NCBI GenBank assembly: GCA_965115995.1
Contig: OZ220472.1
Span: 1,736,001-1,800,000 of the forward strand
DNA from: Poriferisodalis sp026713105
Lineage (GTDB): Bacteria; Actinomycetota; Acidimicrobiia; Acidimicrobiales; Poriferisodalaceae
Length of the DNA: 64,000 nucleotides
Reading direction: 5' to 3'
Part shown: one piece after another, positions 43,487 through 51,753 of the stretch
Numbering within the stretch: position 1 is the stretch's first letter
How the letters are laid out: each line of letters starts with the position of its first letter
Made by a program: the position numbers and the translations under genes
Notes under the pieces: model-generated
What the model saw: the letters and a program-made list of their open reading frames with translations, nothing else
Database searches by the model: none
What the model was told of the DNA's origin: nothing

Positions 43487-44366
43487 CGTCTTCATCACCT
43501 GCGCTGTCACCGGCGCCGGCGACACGGTCGGCAAGTCCGACAAGGTGCCCTACACCCCCGCCGACATCGCTCAGAGCGTGATCGACGCCGCCGCGGCGGG
43601 CGCTGCGATCTGCCACGTGCACGTGCGCGACCCCATCACCGGCGACGCAGGCCGCGACGTCGACTGCTACCGAGAGGTGGTGGAACGGGTGCGGGCATCG
43701 AGCACCGACGTGGTGCTGAACCTCACCGCCGGCATGGGCGGCGACTTCGTGATCGGCTCGGTTGAGCAGCCGCTGCCGCCCGATCCACTCAAGTCCGACA
43801 TGGCTGGCGCCACCGAGCGCCTGGCGCACGTTCGAGAACTGCTGCCCGAGATCTGCACGCTCGACTGCGGCACGATGAACTTCGGCGAGGGCAACTACGT
43901 GGCCACCAACACCCACGACACGCTCATGGAGATGGCCCGCCAGATCCAAGCGCTCGGCGTGCGGCCCGAGATCGAGGCATTCGACACAGGACAGCTCTGG
44001 GAGGCGCGTTCGCTGGTCGAGGCTGGTGTCATCGAAGCCCCGGTCATGGTGCAGCTGTGCATGGGCGTCCGCTGGGGTGCCCCACCCGACCTGAACACGT
44101 TCATGGCGATGGTGAACAACGTGCCCGACGACTGGACATTCTCGGCGTTCGCACTGGGGCGCGACCAGTTGCCCTATGTGGCATTGGCGGCGGTCGCCGG
44201 CGGCAATGCCCGGGTCGGCCTCGAAGACAACCTGTTTCTCGAACGAGGTCGGCTCGCCACCAACGCCGACCTGACGGCGCGGGCGAAGCAGATTCTGGAG
44301 ACCATGAACTACCGGGTCATCGGCCCCGAAGAAGTCCGCGACAAGCTCGAGTTGACACGGCATTGA
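43479..44366 (+). CDS. BKACE family enzyme (DUF849), predicted dehydrocarnitine cleavage enzyme
   Basis: A 295-residue beta-keto acid cleavage enzyme. The zinc site is ICHVHVRDP (His46 and His48), with later GTMNFG and EIEAFDTGQL segments typical of the family. BKACE enzymes condense a beta-keto acid with acetyl-CoA to give acetoacetate and a new CoA thioester. In the carnitine context the expected substrate is 3-dehydrocarnitine, giving betainyl-CoA plus acetoacetate. AAGGAG about 9 nt upstream supports the ATG at 43479. It overlaps both neighbours (8 bp and 4 bp), so the three genes are one translational unit. Confidence 0.87.
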   Translation: MADVFITCAVTGAGDTVGKSDKVPYTPADIAQSVIDAAAAGAAICHVHVRDPITGDAGRDVDCYREVVERVRASSTDVVLNLTAGMGGDFVIGSVEQPLPPDPLKSDMAGATERLAHVRELLPEICTLDCGTMNFGEGNYVATNTHDTLMEMARQIQALGVRPEIEAFDTGQLWEARSLVEAGVIEAPVMVQLCMGVRWGAPPDLNTFMAMVNNVPDDWTFSAFALGRDQLPYVALAAVAGGNARVGLEDNLFLERGRLATNADLTARAKQILETMNYRVIGPEEVRDKLELTRH

Positions 44367-45487
44367 CCCTCGCCGATCCTGCATCCGCAGCCGACTTCGA
44401 TCTACCAGCCCGCGTCGGCGTGGTGGGTGCGGGAGTCATCGGTGCCGCATGGGCGGCGCGCTGGGCGCTGGTTGGCGTCGACGTGACAGTGGCCGACCCC
44501 TCGCCGACTGCCCGCTCCGGCGTCGAGCGAACACTCGAAGCTGCTTGCGCGGCATGGCGCCGTCTGGGGCTCCTCGGCGCCGGACGGCCCTCGCCCCGCG
44601 TCGGCGAGGGTGCGGCAACTGCTGCCAACGAGCCAACTGCGGCTCACCACCCAGGGCGAGCCGAATGCGCCAGCGGCGGCGCGCTCGGCAGGGTGACGCT
44701 GGCAGACCCAGCCGCGGGCTGCGGGCCCGCCGTGCGAGGCGCTGACCTCATCTTGGAGTGCGTACCCGAACGGCTCGAGGTCAAGCACGCCGCCTTCGCG
44801 GAGATCGAAGCTGCCGCTGCTCCCGACGCAGTCATCGCCTCGTCCACATCGGGCTTCGTCCCGAGCGAACTGCAGGCCCCGATGGCTCACCCCGAACGCC
44901 TCCTCGTCGGGCATCCGTTCAATCCGGTGTACCTGCTCCCGCTCGTCGAGATTGTCGGCGGCGCCCGCACCTCCGAAGGCGTGATCGCTCAGGCGATGTC
45001 GTGGTTCGCAGCTGCGGGGATGTCGCCTGTGCGGATCGGCACCGAGATCGAGGGTTTCGTGGCCGACCGGCTGCTCGAAGCCCTGTGGCGCGAGGCGCTG
45101 TGGCTGGTTCACGACGGCGTGGCGACCACCGGCGAGATCGATGAGGTGATGCGTCTCGGATTCGGTCTGCGCTGGGCACAGATGGGCGTCTTCCAGACCT
45201 ATGCCACCGCAGGGGGCGAGGGGGGTTTGGGGCGTTTCATCGAGCACTTCGCCCCAGCGCTGCAGCTTCCGTGGACCAAGCTCACCGATGTGCCCGAATT
45301 GACGCCGGAATTCACCGCGGCGCTGATCGCACAGGTCGACGGGCAGTCCGCAGGTCAGTCGGTCGCGGAACTCTGCGCAGCTCGCGACCGCAATCTGGTC
45401 GATCTGCTGCTGGCGTTGGAGGGCAACGACTGGGGCGCAGGCCGCAGCGTCGCTGCGTTGCGCGACCGTTTCGCCTCACCCGGGTAG
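44363..45487 (+). CDS. L-carnitine dehydrogenase-like 3-hydroxyacyl-CoA dehydrogenase family enzyme
   Basis: About 374 residues with a TTG start overlapping the BKACE stop as TTGA. The Rossmann motif GVVGAGVIGAAWA lies at about 19-31, with Asp45 likely binding the NAD ribose. The HCDH-type signatures SSTSGF and HPFNPVYLLPLVEIVGG (184-200) are present and the C-terminal domain is typical. L-carnitine dehydrogenases oxidise L-carnitine to 3-dehydrocarnitine. An insertion of about 38 residues (about 71-108, Pro/Gly/Ala-rich) sits after the first helices and is not expected in the family. The TTG start is inferred from coupling; a downstream GTG is possible. Confidence 0.82.
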   Translation: MTLADPASAADFDLPARVGVVGAGVIGAAWAARWALVGVDVTVADPSPTARSGVERTLEAACAAWRRLGLLGAGRPSPRVGEGAATAANEPTAAHHPGRAECASGGALGRVTLADPAAGCGPAVRGADLILECVPERLEVKHAAFAEIEAAAAPDAVIASSTSGFVPSELQAPMAHPERLLVGHPFNPVYLLPLVEIVGGARTSEGVIAQAMSWFAAAGMSPVRIGTEIEGFVADRLLEALWREALWLVHDGVATTGEIDEVMRLGFGLRWAQMGVFQTYATAGGEGGLGRFIEHFAPALQLPWTKLTDVPELTPEFTAALIAQVDGQSAGQSVAELCAARDRNLVDLLLALEGNDWGAGRSVAALRDRFASPG

Positions 45488-45503
45488 CGACTCGCTCCGA
45501 GCG

Positions 45504-45698
45504 CTATTCCTCAATCAGCACCGCGTATTCGGGACAGTTCGCAGCAGCCAGGCGAGCCTTGTCTTCCATGCCCGCAGGCACCTCGCCATCGCCAGCCGCC
45601 GTGGCGTAGCCGTAGTCGTCCACATCGAACAGCTCCGGCGCCAACGAGTAGCAGCGGTTGTGCCCCTGGCACTTGTCGGCATCCACACTGATGCGCAC
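45504..45698 (-). CDS. 3Fe-4S-type ferredoxin, P450-associated type
   Basis: A 64-residue ferredoxin. The cluster ligands are Cys in KCQGHNRCYSLAPELF (CxGHxxC with a non-cysteine in the middle position, as in 3Fe-4S ferredoxins) and the distant NCPEYAV. FDVDDYGYA is the usual strand. These small ferredoxins reduce P450s. The nearest P450 gene is 38 kb away at 6.2 kb, so pairing is conjecture. The start is GTG 45698 because the AGGAGG is 8 nt upstream of it; the ATG at 45704 would sit only 2 nt from the Shine-Dalgarno. It is divergent from the molybdopterin oxidoreductase. Confidence 0.85.
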   Translation of the reverse strand: MRISVDADKCQGHNRCYSLAPELFDVDDYGYATAAGDGEVPAGMEDKARLAAANCPEYAVLIEE

Positions 45699-45968
45699 GT
45701 GCATTTCCTCCTGCGACCCATCGGGGCCATCCGTCGTCTGGATCGGATGCACCGATCCGGCAATACCGAAGTTAGCGGCCCGCTGGGCCCGCCTCCACTG
45801 CGCCTGTCCCGCTAGCCCCTTCCTCCCGGGGCCGTCCCCGCAAGACCCGTTTCGCGAGTCGATGATGTGCGCTGCGGCTTTGCCAGCAGCGGCACCGGGA
45901 TTCGGGCAGCACGTGAACGGGTCCCCTACCCTTGCGGTGTCCGCGCCACCTGACCCCGAGGAGACGCC

Positions 45969-48314
45969 ATGTCTGACGCCCAAGACCGACTCGCCGCACT
46001 TCGCGCCAAGCGCACCGGCGGAGCTGTCGCAGATGCAAAGACCACCGGTGCCCCCGAAGATCCCACCAAGGTCTGGCACAAGACCGCGTGCGTGCTTTGC
46101 TCGAACAATTGCGGCATCGAGGTGCGTCTCGACGGCCGGAAAATCACGCGTGTGCGAGGAGACAAGGAGCACCCGGCCTCCAAGGGCTACACCTGCGAGA
46201 AGGCTTTGCGGATCGACTACTACCAGAACGGGCGCGACCGCCTCACGACGCCCTTGCGTCGACGGGACGACGGCACCTTCGAAGAGGTCAGCTGGGACGT
46301 TGCGATCGCGGAGGTCGCCGAGCGCCTGACCGGCATCCGAGACGCCGTCGGCGGCGACAAGATCCTCTACTACGGCGGCGGCGGGCAGGGCAACCACTTC
46401 CCCGGCGCGTACGCCCGCGGGGTGCTGCAAACGCTGGGCGTGAAGTACCGCTCGAACGCACTGGCTCAAGAGAAGACCGGCATGTACTGGGCCCAGGGCA
46501 AGATGTTCGGCAAGCAGAGCATCGGTGCGATGGGCGACTTCGAGCACACCGACTGCGCGGTGTTCATCGGCAAGAATCCCTGGCAGAGCCACGGTTTCCC
46601 CGAGTCGCGCAACGAGCTGAACAAGATCCGCAACGACGACGACCGCAAGCTCGTCGTGATGGATCCACGGGTGTCCGAGACTGCCGCCATGGCCGATCAT
46701 CACCTGCGCGTTCGCCCAGGCACCGATGCGTGGGCCCTGGCAGCGCTGCTGGCGATCATGGTCGACGAGGGCCTCACCGACGAGAAGTTCCTGACCGAGC
46801 AGTGCGTCGGCTGGGATGAGCTGCGTGACCTGATCTCGGGTGCGGACATCGCCGACTGCGCCCGCAAGTGCGGCATCGACGAGGCCGAACTGCGTGCCGC
46901 TGCCCGAACGATGGGCACTGCGAAGTCGCTGTCCACCGAGGAAGACCTCGGCATCGAGATGGCACCGCATTCGACGCTGAACAGCTGGCTGCAGCGCCTG
47001 CTGTACCTGGTGACCGGCAACTTCGCCAAGCCAGGCGGCATGAACCTGCCGTTGCGCCTCGCACCCATCTGTGGCCACTCGGGTGAGGGCGAAACCGACC
47101 CCGTCACCGGCAGCGCCATGCTGTCGGGCCTTCTCGCCTGCGCCGCGATTCCTGACTGCATCGATACCGACCACCCGAATCGCTTCCGGGGAATGATCGT
47201 GGAGTCGGCCAACCCGCTGCACACGCTGCCCGACTCGAAGCGGTTCCGCGAGGCCTTCGCCAAGCTCGAATGTCTGGTGGTCATCGACGTGGCCATGACC
47301 GAGACGGCCCGGGCCGCCGACTACGTGCTGCCGGCCGCCTCGCAGTACGAGAAGCCCGAGGCCACCTTCTTCGCCGGCGAGATGCCGTCCAACTACTTCC
47401 AGGTGCGGCACCCGATTCTCGAGCCGCTGGGCGACTCACTGCCCGAGGCCGAGATCCACAGCCGGCTGGTGGCTGCGATGGGCGGGCGGCCCGACGGCAC
47501 AGACGGACTGGCCGATGCGGCCCAGCAGGGGCGCGAGGCGTTCATCGAGGCCCTGGGAGAAGCGTCAAGCGCTGATCCTGACGTGGGAGCGAAGCTGCCC
47601 GTCGTTCTGTACGACGCGCTGGGGCCGACGCTGGGGAACATGGCACCTGCAGCGATCATGTTCGGCTCTTCCATGCAGGCGTCCATGCGCTTCCCCGACG
47701 AGGTTCGGGCTGCGGGCATCGACGGCGACGGGCTGGAGCTGGCCAACAATCTGTTCGACAAGCTGGTGAATTCGCCTTCGGGAATGATCTTCAGCGTCAG
47801 CGAGTACTCCCAGACGTGGGACCGCCTCGCGCACCCCGACGGCAAGATCCACGTCTACATCGAAGAGCTGGCTGACGAATTCCGTTCGCTGAACGTCGAG
47901 GAACCTGCCGCCGGGCACGATCGCTTTCCATTCGTCCTGTCGGCAGGCGAGCGGCGGTCGTCGAACGCCAATGACGTGATACGCGACCCCGAGTGGCGCA
48001 AGAAGGACAAGGCCGGCGCGCTGCGAATCAGTCCCGACGACGCGACCACACTCGGCGTGGTGGACGGCGACCGTGTCCGGATCGTATCCAAGCGGGGCGA
48101 GGCCGAAGCACCGGCCGAGGTCACCGACACGGTCATGTCCGGCCATGTCACACTCCCCCACGGGTTCGGCACCGAATACCCCGACGAATCCGGCGAGCAC
48201 AAGATCAATGGCGTGGCCCTCAACGAGCTCACCGACATCGAAGACCGCGACTGGCTGGCACTCACCCCGCACCACAAGCACGTGCGGGTCGCCTTGGAGC
48301 CCGTCGCCGGCTGA
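45969..48314 (+). CDS. Molybdopterin (bis-MGD) oxidoreductase, formate-dehydrogenase-like
   Basis: A 781-residue DMSO-reductase superfamily catalytic subunit. It has an N-terminal [4Fe-4S] site with Cys41, Cys44, Cys48 and Cys76 (CVLCSNNC then YTCEKA), cofactor-binding segments such as VIDVAMTETARAADYVLPAAS, and a C-terminal molydopterin-dinucleotide-binding domain (RISPDDATTLGVVDGDRVRI; pieces). The segment where formate dehydrogenases carry Sec or Cys reads RSNALAQEKTG (161-171), with no Cys and no TGA, so formate oxidation is doubtful; Ser or Asp ligation or a different reaction is possible. A GAGGAG Shine-Dalgarno precedes the ATG. No membrane or iron-sulfur partner gene follows. Confidence 0.87.
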   Translation: MSDAQDRLAALRAKRTGGAVADAKTTGAPEDPTKVWHKTACVLCSNNCGIEVRLDGRKITRVRGDKEHPASKGYTCEKALRIDYYQNGRDRLTTPLRRRDDGTFEEVSWDVAIAEVAERLTGIRDAVGGDKILYYGGGGQGNHFPGAYARGVLQTLGVKYRSNALAQEKTGMYWAQGKMFGKQSIGAMGDFEHTDCAVFIGKNPWQSHGFPESRNELNKIRNDDDRKLVVMDPRVSETAAMADHHLRVRPGTDAWALAALLAIMVDEGLTDEKFLTEQCVGWDELRDLISGADIADCARKCGIDEAELRAAARTMGTAKSLSTEEDLGIEMAPHSTLNSWLQRLLYLVTGNFAKPGGMNLPLRLAPICGHSGEGETDPVTGSAMLSGLLACAAIPDCIDTDHPNRFRGMIVESANPLHTLPDSKRFREAFAKLECLVVIDVAMTETARAADYVLPAASQYEKPEATFFAGEMPSNYFQVRHPILEPLGDSLPEAEIHSRLVAAMGGRPDGTDGLADAAQQGREAFIEALGEASSADPDVGAKLPVVLYDALGPTLGNMAPAAIMFGSSMQASMRFPDEVRAAGIDGDGLELANNLFDKLVNSPSGMIFSVSEYSQTWDRLAHPDGKIHVYIEELADEFRSLNVEEPAAGHDRFPFVLSAGERRSSNANDVIRDPEWRKKDKAGALRISPDDATTLGVVDGDRVRIVSKRGEAEAPAEVTDTVMSGHVTLPHGFGTEYPDESGEHKINGVALNELTDIEDRDWLALTPHHKHVRVALEPVAG

Positions 48315-48476
48315 GACGACGCTTTGGACTCTCACCAAGCCCTTCCAGGCAGCGCGCCTGAGTCGGCGCAGCCGGACTAGAGCGAACCCAGCGAGATCGG
48401 CGATAGGGAGACGCTCGTAGCGAACAGCGTCACCATGCGACCGACGAGCCCGTTCGACGCGGCCCGCTGCGTCGGG

Positions 48477-49775
48477 TCAATGTTGCCCGGCAATGTCGCC
48501 CTCGACGAGGAGCACGACATCCCGACCCCATGACAACCCTGCCAAATCGGTCATTTCGCGCATGTGGCGCTGATGATCCTTTGCAGATAGCCAAACGTGC
48601 AGGTACCAATCGGGACATCCCGGAACCTGCTGGTAGTACTTTCCGCGCTCGCCTTGCAAGATGGGATTTGATGCCCTCACCGCTCGAGGGTTCTTCATTC
48701 CCGGCTTAGCCAGCGCCGCCAGCTCACCAAGCAGGTCGGCATTTCGGTTCTGCAACTCCGACGCGAGCAGCAGATGCACTTGCTTGAATACGGTTGCCTC
48801 ATGCTCCTCGCCCCGAACCCGGATGCCTCGCAGGCTGACGGGTCCCTTGTTCGACATAGGAGACCTCGCTGGCTCGGGTGCGTGATCCGTTCCAGAATCT
48901 CCAAGCTGCTTGAGCCACTTCGTCACGGCTGATTTCATTCCTGAGGTCAAGTCCGCCGGCGCGGCACGCAACCATGCGGTCACATCGCTGTACTGGCTTG
49001 ACGCGTCGGGTGCCGCCGAGGATTGCCGCAGGAACGCCTCGGCATCGTCACGCCAAGGTCGTGATCCAGTCTTTTGTTCCGCGCTCTCAATCAGAAGGTC
49101 CCGCAGCAATTCATCTGGTTCTGCCAGCAAGGTGTTCCAAGCCCCTGGGAGTGCTTTACGACCTTGTTCGCGATTGAGGATGTCTGTAAGGCGCTTCTCG
49201 GCGTTTGCCTTTGCCTGGCCCTTGACAACTGCCTCGCGGGACAGATAGCGCTGCATGTCAGTGGCCATCGCAGCGAGATCACGACTCGCCTTGATCTCGT
49301 GGTGAGAGAATCGACGCTCGGTCGGCTCTCCGGCCGCCATGGACAAGTACAAGTCCCACACATTTCCGTCGGTCAACACCAGCAGGGGTACGCCCTTGTT
49401 GTTGGCGTAGCCAAATAGCTGATCTTCCGCCTTGACGCTTAGATTGCCGGGCCTCTTGGCTTCAACAAATACAAGAGCGGACCCCGTGGGGCCAAAGAGA
49501 GCATCGTCGACCTTGCCCGGACCCACGGCGTACTCGACGAGCCACTGAGTTGGGTCGGCAGGATCCCAACCAAGCACTTGCAGCAATGGAGCGATGACTG
49601 TAGAACGCACTTGCGCCTCGTTCGTGAGGGCGTCGGAATTGAGCGTGTCTCGCGCCTTTGCGAGTGCGTCTTCCAACCCCACTTGAGCCTCCCAGCACGT
49701 CGACGGCCACTTGACTGCGTACGGATCGTAGATCAGGACCGACAAAGGCCGGCCGAGTAGGTCGCTATCACTCAT
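48477..49775 (-). CDS. Predicted nuclease-like protein with HsdR N-terminal-type domain
   Basis: A 432-residue protein of unknown role. The N-terminal domain (about 45-170) matches the HSDR_N pattern of type I restriction subunits: IAPLLQVLGWDPADPTQW, then GKVDDALFG (Asp90/Asp91) and VFVEAKRPG (Glu105-Ala-Lys107), a PD-(D/E)xK-like core, followed by YANNKGVPLLVLTDG. There is no helicase domain and no hsdM/hsdS neighbour. The C-terminal half is unassigned. Composition looks less GC-rich than neighbours (more TTG, AAT, AAG codons), consistent with horizontal transfer. It may be a stand-alone defence or DNA-repair component. ATG 49775 is the start. Confidence 0.65.
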   Translation of the reverse strand: MSDSDLLGRPLSVLIYDPYAVKWPSTCWEAQVGLEDALAKARDTLNSDALTNEAQVRSTVIAPLLQVLGWDPADPTQWLVEYAVGPGKVDDALFGPTGSALVFVEAKRPGNLSVKAEDQLFGYANNKGVPLLVLTDGNVWDLYLSMAAGEPTERRFSHHEIKASRDLAAMATDMQRYLSREAVVKGQAKANAEKRLTDILNREQGRKALPGAWNTLLAEPDELLRDLLIESAEQKTGSRPWRDDAEAFLRQSSAAPDASSQYSDVTAWLRAAPADLTSGMKSAVTKWLKQLGDSGTDHAPEPARSPMSNKGPVSLRGIRVRGEEHEATVFKQVHLLLASELQNRNADLLGELAALAKPGMKNPRAVRASNPILQGERGKYYQQVPGCPDWYLHVWLSAKDHQRHMREMTDLAGLSWGRDVVLLVEGDIAGQH

Positions 49776-50097
49776 GCGGGCGCCCGCGGGCAACCGCGAG
49801 GCTGGTGGGCCAGGTTCGCTGCAGGTGACCTCGACGTCATGCGGCTGGTGGTGGCACCGGAGATATCGACGCAATTCGTCGATTCCAGCTCTCGGCCCCG
49901 GCGCTGCCGGTGCAGACGCCATTTTCCGAGGGCCCGATGCCTCGGAGTCAGACGATTCACGTAGGAGGATGCTCGGCTCCGATTCTCGATGAAGGCCATG
50001 GTGTGCTGGGAGGCGAAATTCACCGGGAGGCGGTGCAGCAGCCTCATCTACGACAAACGGCATCTTTGATGTGGCACCCCTGTCGTACGGTTGTTCT
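49776..50097. other. 322-bp divergent intergenic region
   Basis: No convincing gene on either strand: open frames here have no recognisable family pattern. It should carry the promoters of the HsdR-N-like gene (minus strand) and of the HNH gene (plus strand). The HNH gene has no evident Shine-Dalgarno before its ATG. Confidence 0.45.
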
Positions 50098-51297
50098 ATG
50101 GCAAGTGACGACTCATCGGTTGCGGGCGGCGGTGTGAGTGGCCCGTGTGGATTGGGTGGGGTGCGTGTGGATGCGGTGGATGTTGCCGGGCTGTGCGGGG
50201 AGGCGTTGCAGGCACGGCTGGGTGAGATCGCTCGGGCCGAGTCGGGGCTGGCCGCGATGAAGGCGGACACGTTGGGAGAGATCGCTCGCCGCGACGGCGA
50301 CGGTGCGGCTGCGCATGCTGCTGCGGACGCAATGTCGATTTCGGGCCGCAAGGCACGCGGCGACGTGAGGGACGCGGTGAGGCTCGGCGAGCTGGACGCG
50401 ACCCGTGAGGGGCTTGCGGCGGGCTCGGTTCCGGTGGGCCACGCGCACCTGATCTCCCGTGCCGCTGGGGACGCTCCGATCGACGACCGATATCTGGCCG
50501 AACGGGCCCAGCACGAGGGCTATGACGAGTTTCGTCGCACCGTTGACCGCCATGTGGCCGATGTCAACCGCGACGACGGCGCGTCGGTACTGGAGCGGCA
50601 ACGCAAGGCGCGCACCGCCAAGATCTGGACCCGTTCCAGCGACGGCATGACGGTGCTCAACCTCGCCGTCGACCCGGTCACCGGCGCCCGGCTGGGCACG
50701 GTGATCGCCGCAACCGAGCGGCGCCTGTTCCAAGACGAAGACCCCGCTGCGCGACGCACGCCCCCACAGCGGATGGCCGACGCGATCACACAGCTCATCT
50801 GCGATCCCGACGCCAAACGCCCCGCCGGCGCGTCGCTGATCGTTGTGGCCGACTACGACATGGTCAACCACCAGCTCACCCGCGGCCGCCTCGCCGATGG
50901 CACCCCGATCCCGATCGGCGAGATCGCCAAGATCGCTGTCGATGCCGAAGTGCTGCCGACGATCTTCGAAGCCGCCACCGGCGACCTGCGCATGGGACGC
51001 ACCCGCCGCACCGCCACCGACCTCCAACGCGCCGCACTGGCGTTGCGCGACAAGGGCTGCGTGGGCTGCGGCATCGCCCCCGAACGCTGCCAGCACCACC
51101 ACATCGACCACTGGCAACACGGCGGCCACACCGACTACGCCAACCTCGTCACCGTCTGCCCCAAGTGCCACAACGACAAAATCCACCAACAAGGCTTCAC
51201 CGTCGAATGGGACACCGCAGCCAGCCACTACGGGCTCCAACCGCCGGTCGAGCCGCCAAACAGCACTAGCGACCCATCCCGAGCACCGCCAATCTGA
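50098..51297 (+). CDS. DUF222/HNH endonuclease domain protein (13E12-repeat type)
   Basis: A 399-residue protein of the actinobacterial DUF222-HNH family, often multi-copy. The N-terminal two thirds are the helical DUF222 domain (ARAESGLAAMKADTLGEIAR, pieces; QRKARTAKIWTR). The C-terminal HNH nuclease has CVGCGIAPERCQHHHIDHW, then NLVTVCPKCHNDKIHQQGF: His pair plus CxxC zinc knuckle (about 320-365). It is predicted to cut DNA; the family is associated with mobile elements and repeats in mycobacteria. The intergenic region after it is rich in direct repeats, in line with that. No recombinase or capsid genes adjoin. Confidence 0.85.
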   Translation: MASDDSSVAGGGVSGPCGLGGVRVDAVDVAGLCGEALQARLGEIARAESGLAAMKADTLGEIARRDGDGAAAHAAADAMSISGRKARGDVRDAVRLGELDATREGLAAGSVPVGHAHLISRAAGDAPIDDRYLAERAQHEGYDEFRRTVDRHVADVNRDDGASVLERQRKARTAKIWTRSSDGMTVLNLAVDPVTGARLGTVIAATERRLFQDEDPAARRTPPQRMADAITQLICDPDAKRPAGASLIVVADYDMVNHQLTRGRLADGTPIPIGEIAKIAVDAEVLPTIFEAATGDLRMGRTRRTATDLQRAALALRDKGCVGCGIAPERCQHHHIDHWQHGGHTDYANLVTVCPKCHNDKIHQQGFTVEWDTAASHYGLQPPVEPPNSTSDPSRAPPI

Positions 51298-51753
51298 ACG
51301 CCCGGGGGCAGATCGCGGATACCAAAGCGCACACGACCAGGCCACCTAGGCGCACCTCGCCGGCAACACAGGCCCCCGGACACCGAGACACACACGACCA
51401 GGCCACCTAGGCGCACCTCGCCGGCAACACAGGCCCCCGGACACCGAGGCGCACGGCACTTGCGGATTGAGCTGGTCCGAGTATGGAAACGATCAAGCCC
51501 GAGTTCGGGAACAACCAAGGCCGAGTTCGGGAATGGAATTGGGAGTGGCATCGTGAGAGGCACCGTCGCCGGTGAAGATCTCGGAGCCAGCGCTGTTGCG
51601 GCGAACGGCTGGGGTCGCGGCGTGATCCGACGCCGGCTGACGGGCTCGGTCTGGCCGGGTCACATCGATCGCAGCGGATGAGATCAATCTCAGCGGATTG
51701 GAGTGGCGCCCGGTCCCGTCGCTTGCCGACGGCTCGCTGGTGACGGCGCGGTC
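51298..51753. other. 456-bp gene-poor region with several short repeats
   Basis: No supported gene. It contains the 61-bp tandem repeat below, a cgagttcggga direct repeat (twice, near 51500-51535), and an agcggat direct repeat near 51674-51697. The open frames present overlap neighbouring genes and do not look like proteins. Confidence 0.55.
51330..51448. repeat. 61-bp direct tandem repeat, almost two full copies
   Basis: The first copy (51330-51390) and the second (51391-51448) begin cacacgaccaggccacctag and are identical until the final three bases. Located just downstream of the HNH gene, it may be a remnant of a mobile-element terminus or recombination product; no inverted termini were seen. 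Confidence 0.9.

Noticed and set aside
45699..45704. ATG at 45704 as the ferredoxin start
   Set aside because: It would sit about 2 nt from AGGAGG; the GTG at 45698 has proper spacing and matches the family start.
45969..48314. Selenocysteine-containing formate dehydrogenase
   Set aside because: The frame is uninterrupted and the ligand region has no TGA or Cys, so it is not a third selenoprotein.
48315..48476. tRNA or small RNA gene in the gap after the molybdopterin oxidoreductase
   Set aside because: No cloverleaf or T-loop pattern was found by eye; nothing supportable in this 162-bp gap.
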